This document shows, piece by piece, positions 1 to 7,844 of a stretch of DNA of 32,270 bases; position 1 is the first letter of the stretch, and every line of letters begins with the position of its first letter. The DNA is taken from positions 1-32,270 of the forward strand of contig PHBW01000034.1 in the NCBI GenBank assembly GCA_002840715.1, written 5' to 3'. The translations under genes and the position numbers were made by a program. The notes beneath the pieces are model-generated. The model did no database searches. It was given only the letters and a program-made list of their open reading frames with translations, and was not told the DNA's origin. The DNA comes from Chloroflexi bacterium HGW-Chloroflexi-4 (GTDB taxonomy: Bacteria; Chloroflexota; Anaerolineae; Anaerolineales; Anaerolineaceae).

Positions 1-254
1 TGGCATCTTTAGGTATTGGTGAAGTGGTTCTAGGTTTTGCAAGTCTTTCATTTCTTGGAATCGGAACGGAAATTGGATACGCTGACTGGGGTCAAATACT
101 AAGTTTTGCGAGAAACTGGATTACCAGTCTACAAACTTATTGGTATATCGTAATTTGGCCTGGATTAATTCTTGTTTTATTTGTGATGGGGTGGAACCTT
201 GTAGGTGATGCTATGCGCGATGTGCTTGATCCACGGATGCGCGGCAAGTCATAA
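1..254 (+). CDS. ABC transporter permease, C-terminal fragment (OppC/DppC type), truncated by window start
   Basis: The frame is open from the first base, so the gene begins upstream; full codons run from position 3 to the TAA at 252-254. The visible part reads ASLGIGEVVLGFASLSFLGIG, then two hydrophobic stretches, ending LDPRMRGKS. The 'ASLSFLGIG' block and the terminal 'DP(R)(M/L)R' are characteristic of the inner-membrane permease subunit of dipeptide/oligopeptide ABC importers (BPD_transp_1 family). In such systems this subunit forms half of the channel driven by the OppD/OppF ATPases. The substrate cannot be told. A decayed second copy of this 3' end lies at 2226-2468. Confidence 0.85.
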   Translation, partial: ASLGIGEVVLGFASLSFLGIGTEIGYADWGQILSFARNWITSLQTYWYIVIWPGLILVLFVMGWNLVGDAMRDVLDPRMRGKS

Positions 255-384
255 TTATATTCATCCTTGATCAGCATGGGGTAAAAAATGTTTATGAAAT
301 GCGGGTAGTAGTTAAGAACTGCCAGAATGGGCTAAATATTATGTATCCGTTTAACCCAAAAGTTTATATTGATTAAATGATTCG

Positions 385-414
385 TTGATTATTTTCTCGA
401 ATTAGGCGCATAAT
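385..414 (+). promoter_or_regulatory. candidate sigma-70 promoter for the alpha/beta hydrolase gene
   Basis: TTGATT at 385-390 and CATAAT at 409-414 are separated by 18 bases. A start of transcription near 421 would lie just before the GGGAGGA ribosome-binding site (424-430). This is a pattern match only, in AT-rich DNA. Confidence 0.35.
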
Positions 415-437
415 TAGATATTCGGGAGGATTTTTTT

Positions 438-1436
438 GTGGTCATCAAACAGTTGTTGACAGACCAAACCATTGCGATCCAAGACCTTGCACAATGGGAG
501 CTGAAGCGTGAGAGCATCCAAACGTGCTTATTCGAAATTATGGGCAATCCTCCGATAAAAAGGAATACGAGATCTATTCTGGTTGATCATGTAGAAGTGT
601 TGCATGACTATGTAAGAAGCAAAATATCCTATCTTGTCGGTGATGGGGATAAAATCACCGCTTATTTGTTGTGTCCAAAAGAAATCTTGAAACCAGCGCC
701 AGCAATACTCGCCTTACCTCAGACTGTCAAATGTGGAAAAGATGAAGTTGCAGGCTTAGATGGAAATCCTGATTTTGCGTACGGACACGAATTGGCTATG
801 AGGGGGTATGTGGTCTTGGCACCTGATTATTTGACAGCAGGAGAACGCATTTACACCGGTAAAGAGTGTTTCGATTCCGGCTCTTTCTATGAGCAATACC
901 CAGATTGGTCAATGGTTGGCAAAAACGTGGAAGATTCAAAATCAGCTATAGATGTGTTGTGTGATCTTGAATATGTTGATGTTGCGCGAATAGGGGTTAT
1001 CGGGCACTCTCTTGGCGGACATAATGCAATTTTTGCCGCAGCCCTGGACGAGCGTATTAAGGTCGCAATAAGTAATTGTGGTTTATCGGTGTTTTCAGAA
1101 GAAGAAGAGCGGATGGAGTGGTCATTAGAAGATGGGTATATCTATTTTCCCAAACTGCGTCGGTATTTCGAGGAAAACGTTGACCCGCCTTTTGAGTTGC
1201 ACGAAGTCGCCGCATTAATTGCACCCAGACCTTGGCTGAATATTTCATCCTATTTTGATATGGCTTATGGAAATCAAGAGTTTCTTGCTGAGGTAGGAAT
1301 TCAATTTTATCAAGTGTACAGTCTTTACAAAATGGCAGATGCTTTTGGTTATTTCATGCACGGAAACGATCACAGCTTTCCGAGATCAGCAAGAGATTTG
1401 GCTTATGCATGGTTAGACCGATGGTTGAAAGTATAG
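438..1436 (+). CDS. alpha/beta hydrolase, dienelactone-hydrolase / acetyl-xylan-esterase-like
   Basis: The 332-residue protein has a nucleophile elbow GHSLGG with the likely catalytic Ser191, a late 'HGNDHSFP' with the likely catalytic His312, and a plausible acid at Asp274 just after the 'IAPRPWLNIS' strand that precedes the acid in this fold. A preceding 'MRGYVVLAPDYLTAGER' segment matches the usual strand and oxyanion region. No signal peptide is seen, so it is probably cytoplasmic. The GTG start at 438 is chosen because GGGAGGA (424-430) sits seven bases upstream. Family members hydrolyse esters or lactones, or act as peptidases; nothing here fixes the substrate. It stands alone with its own promoter candidate. 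Confidence 0.85.
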   Translation: MVIKQLLTDQTIAIQDLAQWELKRESIQTCLFEIMGNPPIKRNTRSILVDHVEVLHDYVRSKISYLVGDGDKITAYLLCPKEILKPAPAILALPQTVKCGKDEVAGLDGNPDFAYGHELAMRGYVVLAPDYLTAGERIYTGKECFDSGSFYEQYPDWSMVGKNVEDSKSAIDVLCDLEYVDVARIGVIGHSLGGHNAIFAAALDERIKVAISNCGLSVFSEEEERMEWSLEDGYIYFPKLRRYFEENVDPPFELHEVAALIAPRPWLNISSYFDMAYGNQEFLAEVGIQFYQVYSLYKMADAFGYFMHGNDHSFPRSARDLAYAWLDRWLKV

Positions 1437-1544
1437 GCACACACAATGGCACAAAATGCCGTTTCCATTCATTAATTCAAGAGGCTTGTAAGTAATCCAT
1501 TTTTGCTGTCCTCAATGCAAAAATATAATTAGTATGGAGGAATT

Positions 1545-2072
1545 ATGTTTGTAAATATTGAAACAAAACGTTTGCTCTTGAGGTGCATTGACCAAACCGA
1601 CAGAGAGTTTATTTTCGAAGAATTCCAAAATGGTTTTATTAATAAATACTTATTTGACGAAGAGCCAATGACAAAAATTGAGCAAGCAGATGACCTAATT
1701 GGTTTTTATAATATGAAAGAGCCAAGAAATCAAAACCGATGGGTACTCATAAATAAATTTGAAAACATTAAAATTGGAACTTGTGGATTCCATCTTTGGG
1801 ATACCGACATGAAAACTGTGGAAATTGGGTTTGAACTTCTCCAACAATATAATGGACAAGGATTTATGACAGAAGCCGTTGAGGCAATTATTGAATTTGC
1901 GCGAAATAATATGAAAGTAAACAAAATAATAGCCATCGCTTTTTTTGAAAACAGAAATTGTAAAAGTTTACTGGAAAAGTTCGGATTCCAAATTGTTGAT
2001 AAAGAAGAATGTGAATTTAGAGGAAGCATGTATTTGCATGATGTGTATGAGTTAGTACTTATAAACGGGTAG
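1545..2072 (+). CDS. GNAT-family N-acetyltransferase (RimJ/RimL-like)
   Basis: This 175-residue protein starts MFVNIETKRLLLRCI, the usual first strand of Acetyltransf_3 proteins. The acetyl-CoA-binding motif A is visible as 'VEIGFELLQQYNGQGFMTEA' (about residues 91-111), with the Q-x-x-G-x-G/A signature as QYNGQG. A 'NxxSxxLxEKxGF'-like end is present as 'NRNCKSLLEKFGF'. These enzymes transfer acetyl from acetyl-CoA to an amine, often a protein N-terminus or small molecule; the acceptor is unknown. GGAGG lies at 1536-1540 and a TATAAT at 1524-1529 could be its -10 box. The gene is very AT-rich and is followed within 25 bases by a long inverted repeat (2097-2212), an arrangement seen in mobile gene cassettes. 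Confidence 0.88.
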   Translation: MFVNIETKRLLLRCIDQTDREFIFEEFQNGFINKYLFDEEPMTKIEQADDLIGFYNMKEPRNQNRWVLINKFENIKIGTCGFHLWDTDMKTVEIGFELLQQYNGQGFMTEAVEAIIEFARNNMKVNKIIAIAFFENRNCKSLLEKFGFQIVDKEECEFRGSMYLHDVYELVLING

Positions 2073-2096
2073 TGTAATTTATTTTTTTATTGCTAA

Positions 2097-2212
2097 CGAA
2101 AAAACGCATAGGCAGCATGTGTTCAATTTTGTGGTGCTAATTAAACAAACTCGAAAGCAATATTTAGTTTTGACCTTTGAGGTTCAAACACATTCTGCCT
2201 AATGCGGTTTTC
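2097..2212. repeat. long imperfect inverted repeat after the GNAT gene (attC-like or small palindromic element)
   Basis: The left arm (about 2097-2123, containing CGCATAGGCAGCATGTG) pairs with the right arm (about 2184-2212, containing CACATTCTGCCTAATGCG). There is one mismatch and two bases extruded on the right arm; roughly 60 bases form the loop. CTAAC at 2093-2097 just outside the left arm resembles the R'' end of an integron attC site. The matching GTTAG on the right is absent, and sequence homologous to the permease gene begins there. It could also be a terminator or a MITE-like palindrome. Confidence 0.55.
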
Positions 2213-2225
2213 CCAACCTTGGTCT

Positions 2226-2468
2226 TGGCATCTTTAGGTATTGGTGAAGTGGTTCTAGGTTTCATTTCTTGGAATCGGAACGGAAATTGGATAAGCTGAC
2301 TGGGGTCAAAGACTATGTTTTGCGAGAAACTGGATTACCAGTCTGCAAACTTATTAGTATATCGTAATTTGGCTTGGATTAATTCTTGTTTTATTTGTGA
2401 TGGGGTGGAACCTTGTATGTGATGCTATGCGGGTTGTGCTTGATCCACGGATTCGCGGCAAGCCATAA
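2226..2468 (+). pseudogene. decayed second copy of the ABC permease 3' end
   Basis: This stretch aligns base for base with positions 1-256, starting at TGGCATCTTTAGG and ending at the permease stop (TAA 2466-2468). It carries an 11-base deletion relative to the first copy (after GTTCTAGG), a TAC-to-TAA change giving a stop, and scattered substitutions, so it cannot make the protein. Homology may begin earlier: the bases from about 2207 read FPTLVLASLG in the permease frame, which fits this family. The copy is joined directly to a cheW-like relic. Confidence 0.85.
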
Positions 2469-2469
2469 T

Positions 2470-2889
2470 TTTATCGTAAAAATTCAAGATAAAACAAAAA
2501 CCCCGCATGCTCCATCACATCTAGAAGGAATTACCAACTTGCGAGGTATTGTTATACCGGTTATTGACTTACAAAAAAGATTTAGAATGCTTCCACAAGA
2601 AGTTACAAGTAAATCTTGCATTGTCGTATCCAATGTAAGTGGTACTAAGGTTGGCATGATCGTTTCCGAGGTTTTTGAAGTATAGACCATCGACGAAAAA
2701 TTGATCGAATCACCACCGCAAATGATTAATAAAATCAATTCTGAGTATTTAGTAGGAATTGCAAAAGTCAATAATCGCTTGATAATACTTCTTGGTCTTG
2801 TTAAAGTACTAAACGTTAATGGATCGAATTATGTTGTCATACATCTGATAAAAAATTGTAATAAAATTTTTTGGCACATGCTCGGTTGA
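2470..2889 (+). pseudogene. CheW-like chemotaxis coupling protein, 5'-truncated with an in-frame stop
   Basis: In one frame the sequence reads 'TPHAPSHLEGITNLRGIVIP' and 'VIDLQKRF', then 'CIVVSNVSGTKVGMIVSEVFEV', a TAG stop (2683-2685), and continues 'TIDEKLIESPPQMINKINSE' and 'YLVGIAKVNNRLIILLGLVKVL'. That is the CheW domain from its first strands to its end, interrupted once. CheW scaffolds link chemoreceptors to the CheA kinase. The normal N-terminus is missing: the frame enters from the decayed permease copy, so the gene was cut by a rearrangement. No other chemotaxis gene is visible nearby. Confidence 0.8.
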
Positions 2890-2945
2890 GAGCAATTAAT
2901 AGATATATTCACTTTAAAGAATTTGATTAAGATATAGGAGATATT

Positions 2946-3374
2946 ATGGAGTTCGTTTTTGACTCATATTGTGGCGTGTTTTGTGGCGCTTGCCCAATCA
3001 TGTTGGCAACAAATGCAGGGAAATTGGAACAGGATAAACAATGCTTTGGTTGTAAAAGTGAAAAGCCCACCGGTTATTGTAAAACCTGTGGGATCAAAGC
3101 ATGTGCTAATAAACAAGGGATTGATTTTTGTATCCAATGTACCCAAATGACTAATTGTGATCTTTTTCAAAAATTTACTAGTGATCCGGTCTACCAATAC
3201 GGGCAATGTGTAATAAAGAACATGGAAAAAATCCAGATTATTGGTCTGCAAAATTGGCTTGAAATGCAAGCTAAACGTTGGAGGTGTAAGAATTGTGGTG
3301 AAACACAATCCTGGTATCAAGAATCGTGTCCTCGCTGTGGTCAATTTGTTGAAAACTACAAGGCTGATTTATAG
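2946..3374 (+). CDS. DUF3795-type cysteine-rich protein with C-terminal zinc ribbon
   Basis: The 142-residue protein begins 'YCGVFCGACPIMLATNAGK', the hallmark start of DUF3795 proteins. Further cysteine clusters follow (CFGCKSEKPTGYCKTCGIKAC, DFCIQCTQMTNC). The C-terminus adds a separate CxxC...CxxC ribbon (CKNCGE...CPRCGQ). The cysteines suggest metal binding, probably zinc; the family's function is not established. The protein has no signal peptide. AGGAG lies seven bases before the ATG. It is probably transcribed alone. Confidence 0.8.
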   Translation: MEFVFDSYCGVFCGACPIMLATNAGKLEQDKQCFGCKSEKPTGYCKTCGIKACANKQGIDFCIQCTQMTNCDLFQKFTSDPVYQYGQCVIKNMEKIQIIGLQNWLEMQAKRWRCKNCGETQSWYQESCPRCGQFVENYKADL

Positions 3375-4299
3375 ACTTATGATTTTGTAGATTTTTCTTG
3401 TTTAATACCAAATTGGAAGCATTTGCAAACAAAGTATTCCAGTTATTTGTGATAATTCAGTTTAAGGGATTTATTAAGGTTATACATAGTATTATTTTTG
3501 AATTTTTGAGGTCGATATGAAATGGATTTTTTACCCCATAAAATATTATTTTTGGCACGAGACTTTACGGATTGACGAGGATTTCTGATATTGATTTTTA
3601 ATGAAATTATTTGCAATCGAAATACAATTTCTGAAGGTCTAATTCTATATTTGACCGGGAATAGAAGCATGAAGTTAACAAACCAATTTACTGTAAATTC
3701 AGAAAAAAAACTTTAACCTCAACAAAGACAGAGTCAATTGATTATGATTGAAAAGACCCTTCGGATAATCCTTTAAAACAATGAATGGTCAATTCATCAT
3801 TCGACATTTTTGGATCTGGCGGGCTACAATTCGGCTAAAAAAGATATGAGAAACGATGGTGTATGTGCAAGAGCTAGGATTAGTAAGAGACCTCATGCAA
3901 TTACTTTTTGACAAGTGGCTTTATTATTTTTGCAAAAGAAAAATCTATCGTTGGTACCTCGGAATTCGCTGCGGGATGGATTTATTTCGTCGAGACAATT
4001 TGTTCTCGTTTTTTGGGGTTTCATCTTATTAAGGATATTTCTGACAAGCTGTAGTTTTTTAGGCTCCGCATTATTACAACAAAAAATCAAGGAAAAATTT
4101 TAGTTTTTGTCTTAGATTAATGCAAAATTTCTTTCCATTCCCGTTCCTTCTAACTTATTAAAATCATGAAAATAGTGTTACGGTGATATTTACTCTCTTT
4201 GTCTGATTTTTTGTTAGTCTTTTGAATGGACGATACCCAACCTTTTTGACAACCTAATCGTAATATATATGTGAGCGCGCAAACAATAATGGAGCCAGA
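3375..4299. other. intergenic stretch of about 0.9 kb with no supportable gene
   Basis: The sequence is AT-rich. The few short open frames (for example 3915-4103 on the plus strand and 3443-3670 on the minus strand) have no convincing ribosome site or recognisable motif. TTGACA at 4246-4251 and an AT-rich stretch at 4261-4270 lie just before the sigma gene but do not have correct -35/-10 spacing. It may hold decayed genes and the upstream region of the sigma locus. Confidence 0.5.
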
Positions 4300-4857
4300 A
4301 TGAATGATGAAAAAGCGATCCTCCAATTGAAAAACGGAGATATCAACGGACTTGAATATTTAATTTCAAAATACCAAATTAAGGCAGTTCGAGCAGCGTT
4401 CCTCGTGACCAGAAATAAGGAAATGGCAGAAGATGTTGTTCAAGACTCGTTTGTAAATCTTTATAAACGGATCGGACAATTTAATGATAGCAAACCTTTT
4501 GAACCATACTTCATGGTCTGTGTTATGAATGCGGCCCTAAGTGCAACTATAAGAGGTAATCGATTTCAATCCTTTTCGCAGAATTTTGATGAATCTGACT
4601 TTGAGAAACTACTGTATAGAGCGGATTCAGTAGAAAGTCAAGTTGAACAAGCTCAAGTAAGAGTTGATATGTTGTCTTTATTGACTAAGTTAACTCCACG
4701 CCAAAGAGCGGTGGTAGTTCAAAGATACTACCTTCAAATGTCTGAAAAGGAAATGACAGAAGCCTCTCAAACAGCACCCGGTACCATTAAATGGTTGTTG
4801 AATAATGCGCGAACCAGGCTGCGTGCCTTAATCGAATTAGGAAGGAATGAGGAATGA
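4300..4857 (+). CDS. ECF-type RNA polymerase sigma factor
   Basis: At 185 residues it has the usual ECF size. Region 2 spans about residues 15-85, with 'EMAEDVVQDSFVNLYKRIGQF' (the core-binding and -10 recognition helix) and 'FEPYFMVCVMNAALSATIR'. Region 4 spans about 127-178, with 'LTPRQRAVVVQRYYLQMSEK' followed by a helix-turn-helix 'GTIKWLLNNARTRLRALI' that should read the -35 element. Sigma regions 1 and 3 are absent. GGAG (4291-4294) precedes the ATG. Its end overlaps the next gene by four bases (ATGA), so it is translationally coupled to its probable anti-sigma partner. Confidence 0.92.
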   Translation: MNDEKAILQLKNGDINGLEYLISKYQIKAVRAAFLVTRNKEMAEDVVQDSFVNLYKRIGQFNDSKPFEPYFMVCVMNAALSATIRGNRFQSFSQNFDESDFEKLLYRADSVESQVEQAQVRVDMLSLLTKLTPRQRAVVVQRYYLQMSEKEMTEASQTAPGTIKWLLNNARTRLRALIELGRNEE

Positions 4858-6254
4858 AAAACACAAAATATTCCAAATATTTAGATTCGTTGGTGGAAAG
4901 AGACATTCCAAACAACCTTGATCTGGCTCCTGACATTCTAAGAAGAATACAAAAAAGTAAAGGAGTAATAATGAATAAACGTACAAAAGTATTGATTCCC
5001 AGTACTTTAGTAGTAGTTTTCATGGCATTGGTTATTCTTACAGTGCCCGCGGTAGCAGATACTCTCCAAAAATGGATTGGATATATCCCAGGTTTTGGTC
5101 GAGTTCAAGATAATAATATTAGAGTGCTCGTAGAACCTCTGACTCAAACAATAAATGGCGTGACCATAAATATTGACGAAGTAGTTGCCAGCAGTGATAA
5201 AACTTTGGTGAAATATTCGTTAACAGGTATTGCACTACCATTTGAAACACAATTTATCACATGTCCAGATTCACTTGAAGCTTCAATGAGTCTTCCTAAT
5301 GGTAAAACTGTAAAAATGCTTACTGCTGGCAGTGAAGGAAATTACCAATTTACGGCAGAGTTCACTTCAATTCCTAACGATATTGATCAAGTTGTGTTTG
5401 GCCGAGAAATCCAATTAAGTACTGAAGACGGTTGTTCTCCCTTGGTTTTTTCACTGCCACTAATACTTAATGTTAACTCCCAAGTTGAATTAACAGCAAT
5501 TCCCTTCATTGATCTCCCAACACAAACTCCAGAGGAGTTAACTGAAACAAATGGTAACAACTCATCAAGTATTGGAAGCATGAGTGCTAGCCAGGCAATT
5601 CCTCTACAAGATGGATATATTTTACTGGGTTCAATAAAGATTAATTCTGTGGACAACCTTTCTTCATTTGTGCTTAATGGTTATATTGAAGATATCAACG
5701 TCCTTGATGCAAACAACAAAACGCTCGGCACAGAAATTGTACCCAATGACTTTCTGGTAGAAACGGAAAATTTAGATAACGACATAATTAACTGGGCATT
5801 CCTAATTAATTCGGTAGATATTGCATGGCCAATAACCATTACGGTTAATTCAGTACCAATGGTGACAGAACGATATCCTAATGCAACGTTTCTTGTGGAT
5901 GTTGGCAATAATCCTGAACCAGGGCAAAAATGGGATATTAACAAGGATGTACAGATAGGTCCGAAAACAATTCATGTCGTTTCGATTGAGAGAAAACAAA
6001 CTGATTTCGGTAATGGGTATGAAATTACTTGTATCTCAGATCCTAGCTTCATGGGTTCAGTAAATGTTGTTGGTGATAATAGATTCGGCGGTGGTGGTGG
6101 AGGTGGTGGAGGTGTTGGTGGCGAGACACTGACTTACTGGTCCGGTTTCATGGGTGAAGTTCCAACAGGCATATTAACTTTGGAATTGAAAGGCCAAGGA
6201 GTTGAAACAATTAAAGGTCCATGGCAAGTCGTTGTTGACAAACCAAATAACTAA
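4854..6254 (+). CDS. membrane-anchored anti-sigma-like protein with large extracytoplasmic domain
   Basis: The 466-residue protein has a short cytoplasmic segment (1-45), a single membrane helix (about 46-68) and a long outside part. After the helix comes 'VADTLQKWIGYIPGFGRVQD', a motif I associate with DUF4179-like ectodomains of anti-sigma proteins. The C-terminal third (from about residue 320) is clearly homologous to the protein at 7845-8765, sharing 'VDVGNNP..GQKW' and 'GPKT...VSIERKQTD'. A run of nine glycines sits near residues 413-421. Coupling to the ECF gene and topology suggest it holds the sigma factor at the membrane until a signal triggers release; this is inferred. The cytoplasmic part is very short and lacks a zinc motif. 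AAGGAG just before an internal ATG at 4971 (residue 40) could give a shorter product lacking it. Confidence 0.75.
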   Translation: MKNTKYSKYLDSLVERDIPNNLDLAPDILRRIQKSKGVIMNKRTKVLIPSTLVVVFMALVILTVPAVADTLQKWIGYIPGFGRVQDNNIRVLVEPLTQTINGVTINIDEVVASSDKTLVKYSLTGIALPFETQFITCPDSLEASMSLPNGKTVKMLTAGSEGNYQFTAEFTSIPNDIDQVVFGREIQLSTEDGCSPLVFSLPLILNVNSQVELTAIPFIDLPTQTPEELTETNGNNSSSIGSMSASQAIPLQDGYILLGSIKINSVDNLSSFVLNGYIEDINVLDANNKTLGTEIVPNDFLVETENLDNDIINWAFLINSVDIAWPITITVNSVPMVTERYPNATFLVDVGNNPEPGQKWDINKDVQIGPKTIHVVSIERKQTDFGNGYEITCISDPSFMGSVNVVGDNRFGGGGGGGGGVGGETLTYWSGFMGEVPTGILTLELKGQGVETIKGPWQVVVDKPNN

Positions 6255-6305
6255 CATTGTGTTTAGATTATTTCTACTTATTTAGATAAAAGAGATTCCC
6301 GATAA

Positions 6306-6342
6306 AACACAGGACTCACAAAGTAAGTCTGAGTCCTGTGTT
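6306..6342 (+). terminator. hairpin terminator after the anti-sigma gene
   Basis: A perfect 13-bp stem, AACACAGGACTCA (6306-6318) with TGAGTCCTGTGTT (6330-6342), encloses an 11-base loop and is followed by TTCCTT. It lies 52 bases after the stop codon. Confidence 0.7.
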
Positions 6343-6359
6343 CTTCCTTATCGCTTTTT

Positions 6360-6385
6360 ATCACAGATTTCTTGAAATCTGTGAT
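6360..6385. terminator. second hairpin, possibly a bidirectional terminator
   Basis: ATCACAGATTT (6360-6370) pairs with AAATCTGTGAT (6375-6385) across a four-base CTTG loop. TTTTT lies just upstream (6354-6358) rather than downstream, so its direction is uncertain. Confidence 0.5.
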
Positions 6386-6697
6386 CAGAACAAATTCCAT
6401 AATAGAAAATATTATTTGACTGGAATCGTATTTATTGCATAGGAAACGTAACCTTAATTGGAGAAGGATTGACACAGATCCAATTTCCGGCAATTACTAA
6501 ATATCGTAACAACAACTAAATAAATTATTCAAATAATTGAAAATTGCGGCAAATTGTTTTTGTGTTTATATCAAAATTTTTGACCAACATCTAAATTAAT
6601 CACGTAATTCAACCAATAAAACAAACCAAGTGGTTTATAATTCATTCTTTTGATTAATTAGGCATATTTTTTTTAATCAATGGCAGGAGGAATAGTG
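6386..6697. other. AT-rich intergenic region upstream of the site-2 protease
   Basis: No gene is seen. A TATAAT at 6636-6641 is the best promoter-like element for the downstream protease gene, without a clear -35 partner. The strong AGGAGG at 6685-6690 belongs to the protease gene. Confidence 0.4.
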
Positions 6698-7781
6698 ATG
6701 GGAATAGGGCAAACATTATTAATTTTCTTGGAATTTATTCTTGGTTTTGGATTATTAGTATTTATTCATGAACTAGGGCATTACTTGACTGCTAGGTTAA
6801 ATGGGATTGAAGTTACTGAATTTGGATTTGGTTATCCGCCAAGATTGTGGAAATTTGGCAATATTGGCAAAACCGAATTCAGTCTGAATTGGATCCCTTT
6901 TGGTGGTTTTTGCAGTTGGAAGGAGCATACCAACGAAAATGAGATTGTCCCTGGAAGCTATCAAGCAGTAAAACCTTGGCGCCGATTAGTTACAATAGCC
7001 GGGGGTTCAGTTTTCAATTTGCTGTTTGGAGTTATTATTTTTGTTATCTTGTTTACAAAAACTGGCGCGCCTAACCAGCAAAAGGTCGTTATTGATTCTA
7101 TTACTAGCCAGTCTCCAGTCGTTGATGTGTTAATGGTAGGAGACATCATTGATCAGATTAATGGCACGCCTATTAATAGTGTGAATAAATTTTCATCCAT
7201 CGTGTCCGTGAATCTTGGAACCCAAGTTGAAGTTGTAGTCATTCGTGATTCAGAATCCATAAAAACACTGATTACTCCACGTATAGATTTTCCTTCAAAC
7301 GAAGGTCCTTTAGGTGTAAAGATAATAAATCCTATTGAGAAAATAAGGTTTTTTTCAGGCAATTTTCCTGGCACTCGCCACAACTGTTGACCAGGGAGTT
7401 CAGATGATCAATATGCCGGTAAAACTAATTACGGGCCAAATCGCCACAGATCAAGCTCGAATTGTTAGCGTTAAGGGGATTTATGACATTTTTTCACAAA
7501 TGCAAAAAACCAATAATGAGCAAGAAGCGAAGAACCAGTCTAATCAATTTCTTTACACTTTTTGGTTCATGGGAACAATCTCGATTGCACTTGGGTTCAC
7601 CAATTTGCTGCCAATTCCTGCGTTAGATGGCGGAAGGATACTATTTTTGTTGCCAGAGTTAATATTTAAAAAGAAAGTAAATCAAGTGATTGAAGCTCGA
7701 ATTCATTCGATAAGTTTTGCATTGTTAATTTCACTTATGGCAGTATTGGTTATTTGCGATTTCATAAACCCGGTCGCATAA
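6698..7781 (+). pseudogene. M50 site-2 protease (RseP-like), split by a frameshift at a T run
   Basis: The first frame (to TGA 7388-7390) carries 'LLVFIHELGHYLTARL', the HExxH zinc site of M50 intramembrane proteases, a 'GGSVFNLLFGVIIFVILF' membrane helix and a PDZ-like domain ('VVDVLMVGDIIDQINGTPIN'). The second frame, to TAA 7779-7781, continues 'QAIFLALATTVDQGVQMINM', 'PVKLITGQIATDQARIVSV' and the third catalytic motif 'NLLPIPALDGGR'. The two join without loss if one T is removed from TTTTTTT at 7349-7355. The ATG at 6698 is chosen because AGGAGG (6685-6690) lies seven bases before it; the upstream ATG 6680 has no such site. RseP-type enzymes cut anti-sigma factors inside the membrane, which fits the neighbouring sigma/anti-sigma pair. 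It may be a true pseudogene, a sequencing error, or expressed by slippage. Confidence 0.85.
7349..7355 (+). other. T7 homopolymer at the protease frameshift
   Basis: Seven consecutive T follow AAGG. Upstream of it the protease reads in the frame of 6698; downstream homology continues in the next frame. A length change of one base restores a single reading frame. Confidence 0.8.
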
Positions 7782-7844
7782 ATAGTTGTTATATGAAACC
7801 TGGAACGGCTAATTATTGAAAATATACAAAGATGTAAGGAAAAA

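Noticed and set aside
2413..2685. Intact 90-residue gene
   Set aside because: Its first codons lie in the wrong frame of the decayed permease copy and the rest is the middle of a CheW domain; homology continues past the stop, so it is part of a pseudogene.
3915..4103. 62-residue open frame with a hydrophobic stretch
   Set aside because: No ribosome site, no recognisable motif, AT-rich sequence in which such frames arise by chance; a minus-strand frame overlaps it equally well.
4246..4274. Standard sigma-70 promoter for the ECF gene
   Set aside because: TTGACA is present but the nearest TATATA lies only 12 bases away and nothing like a -10 box occurs at 16-18 bases.
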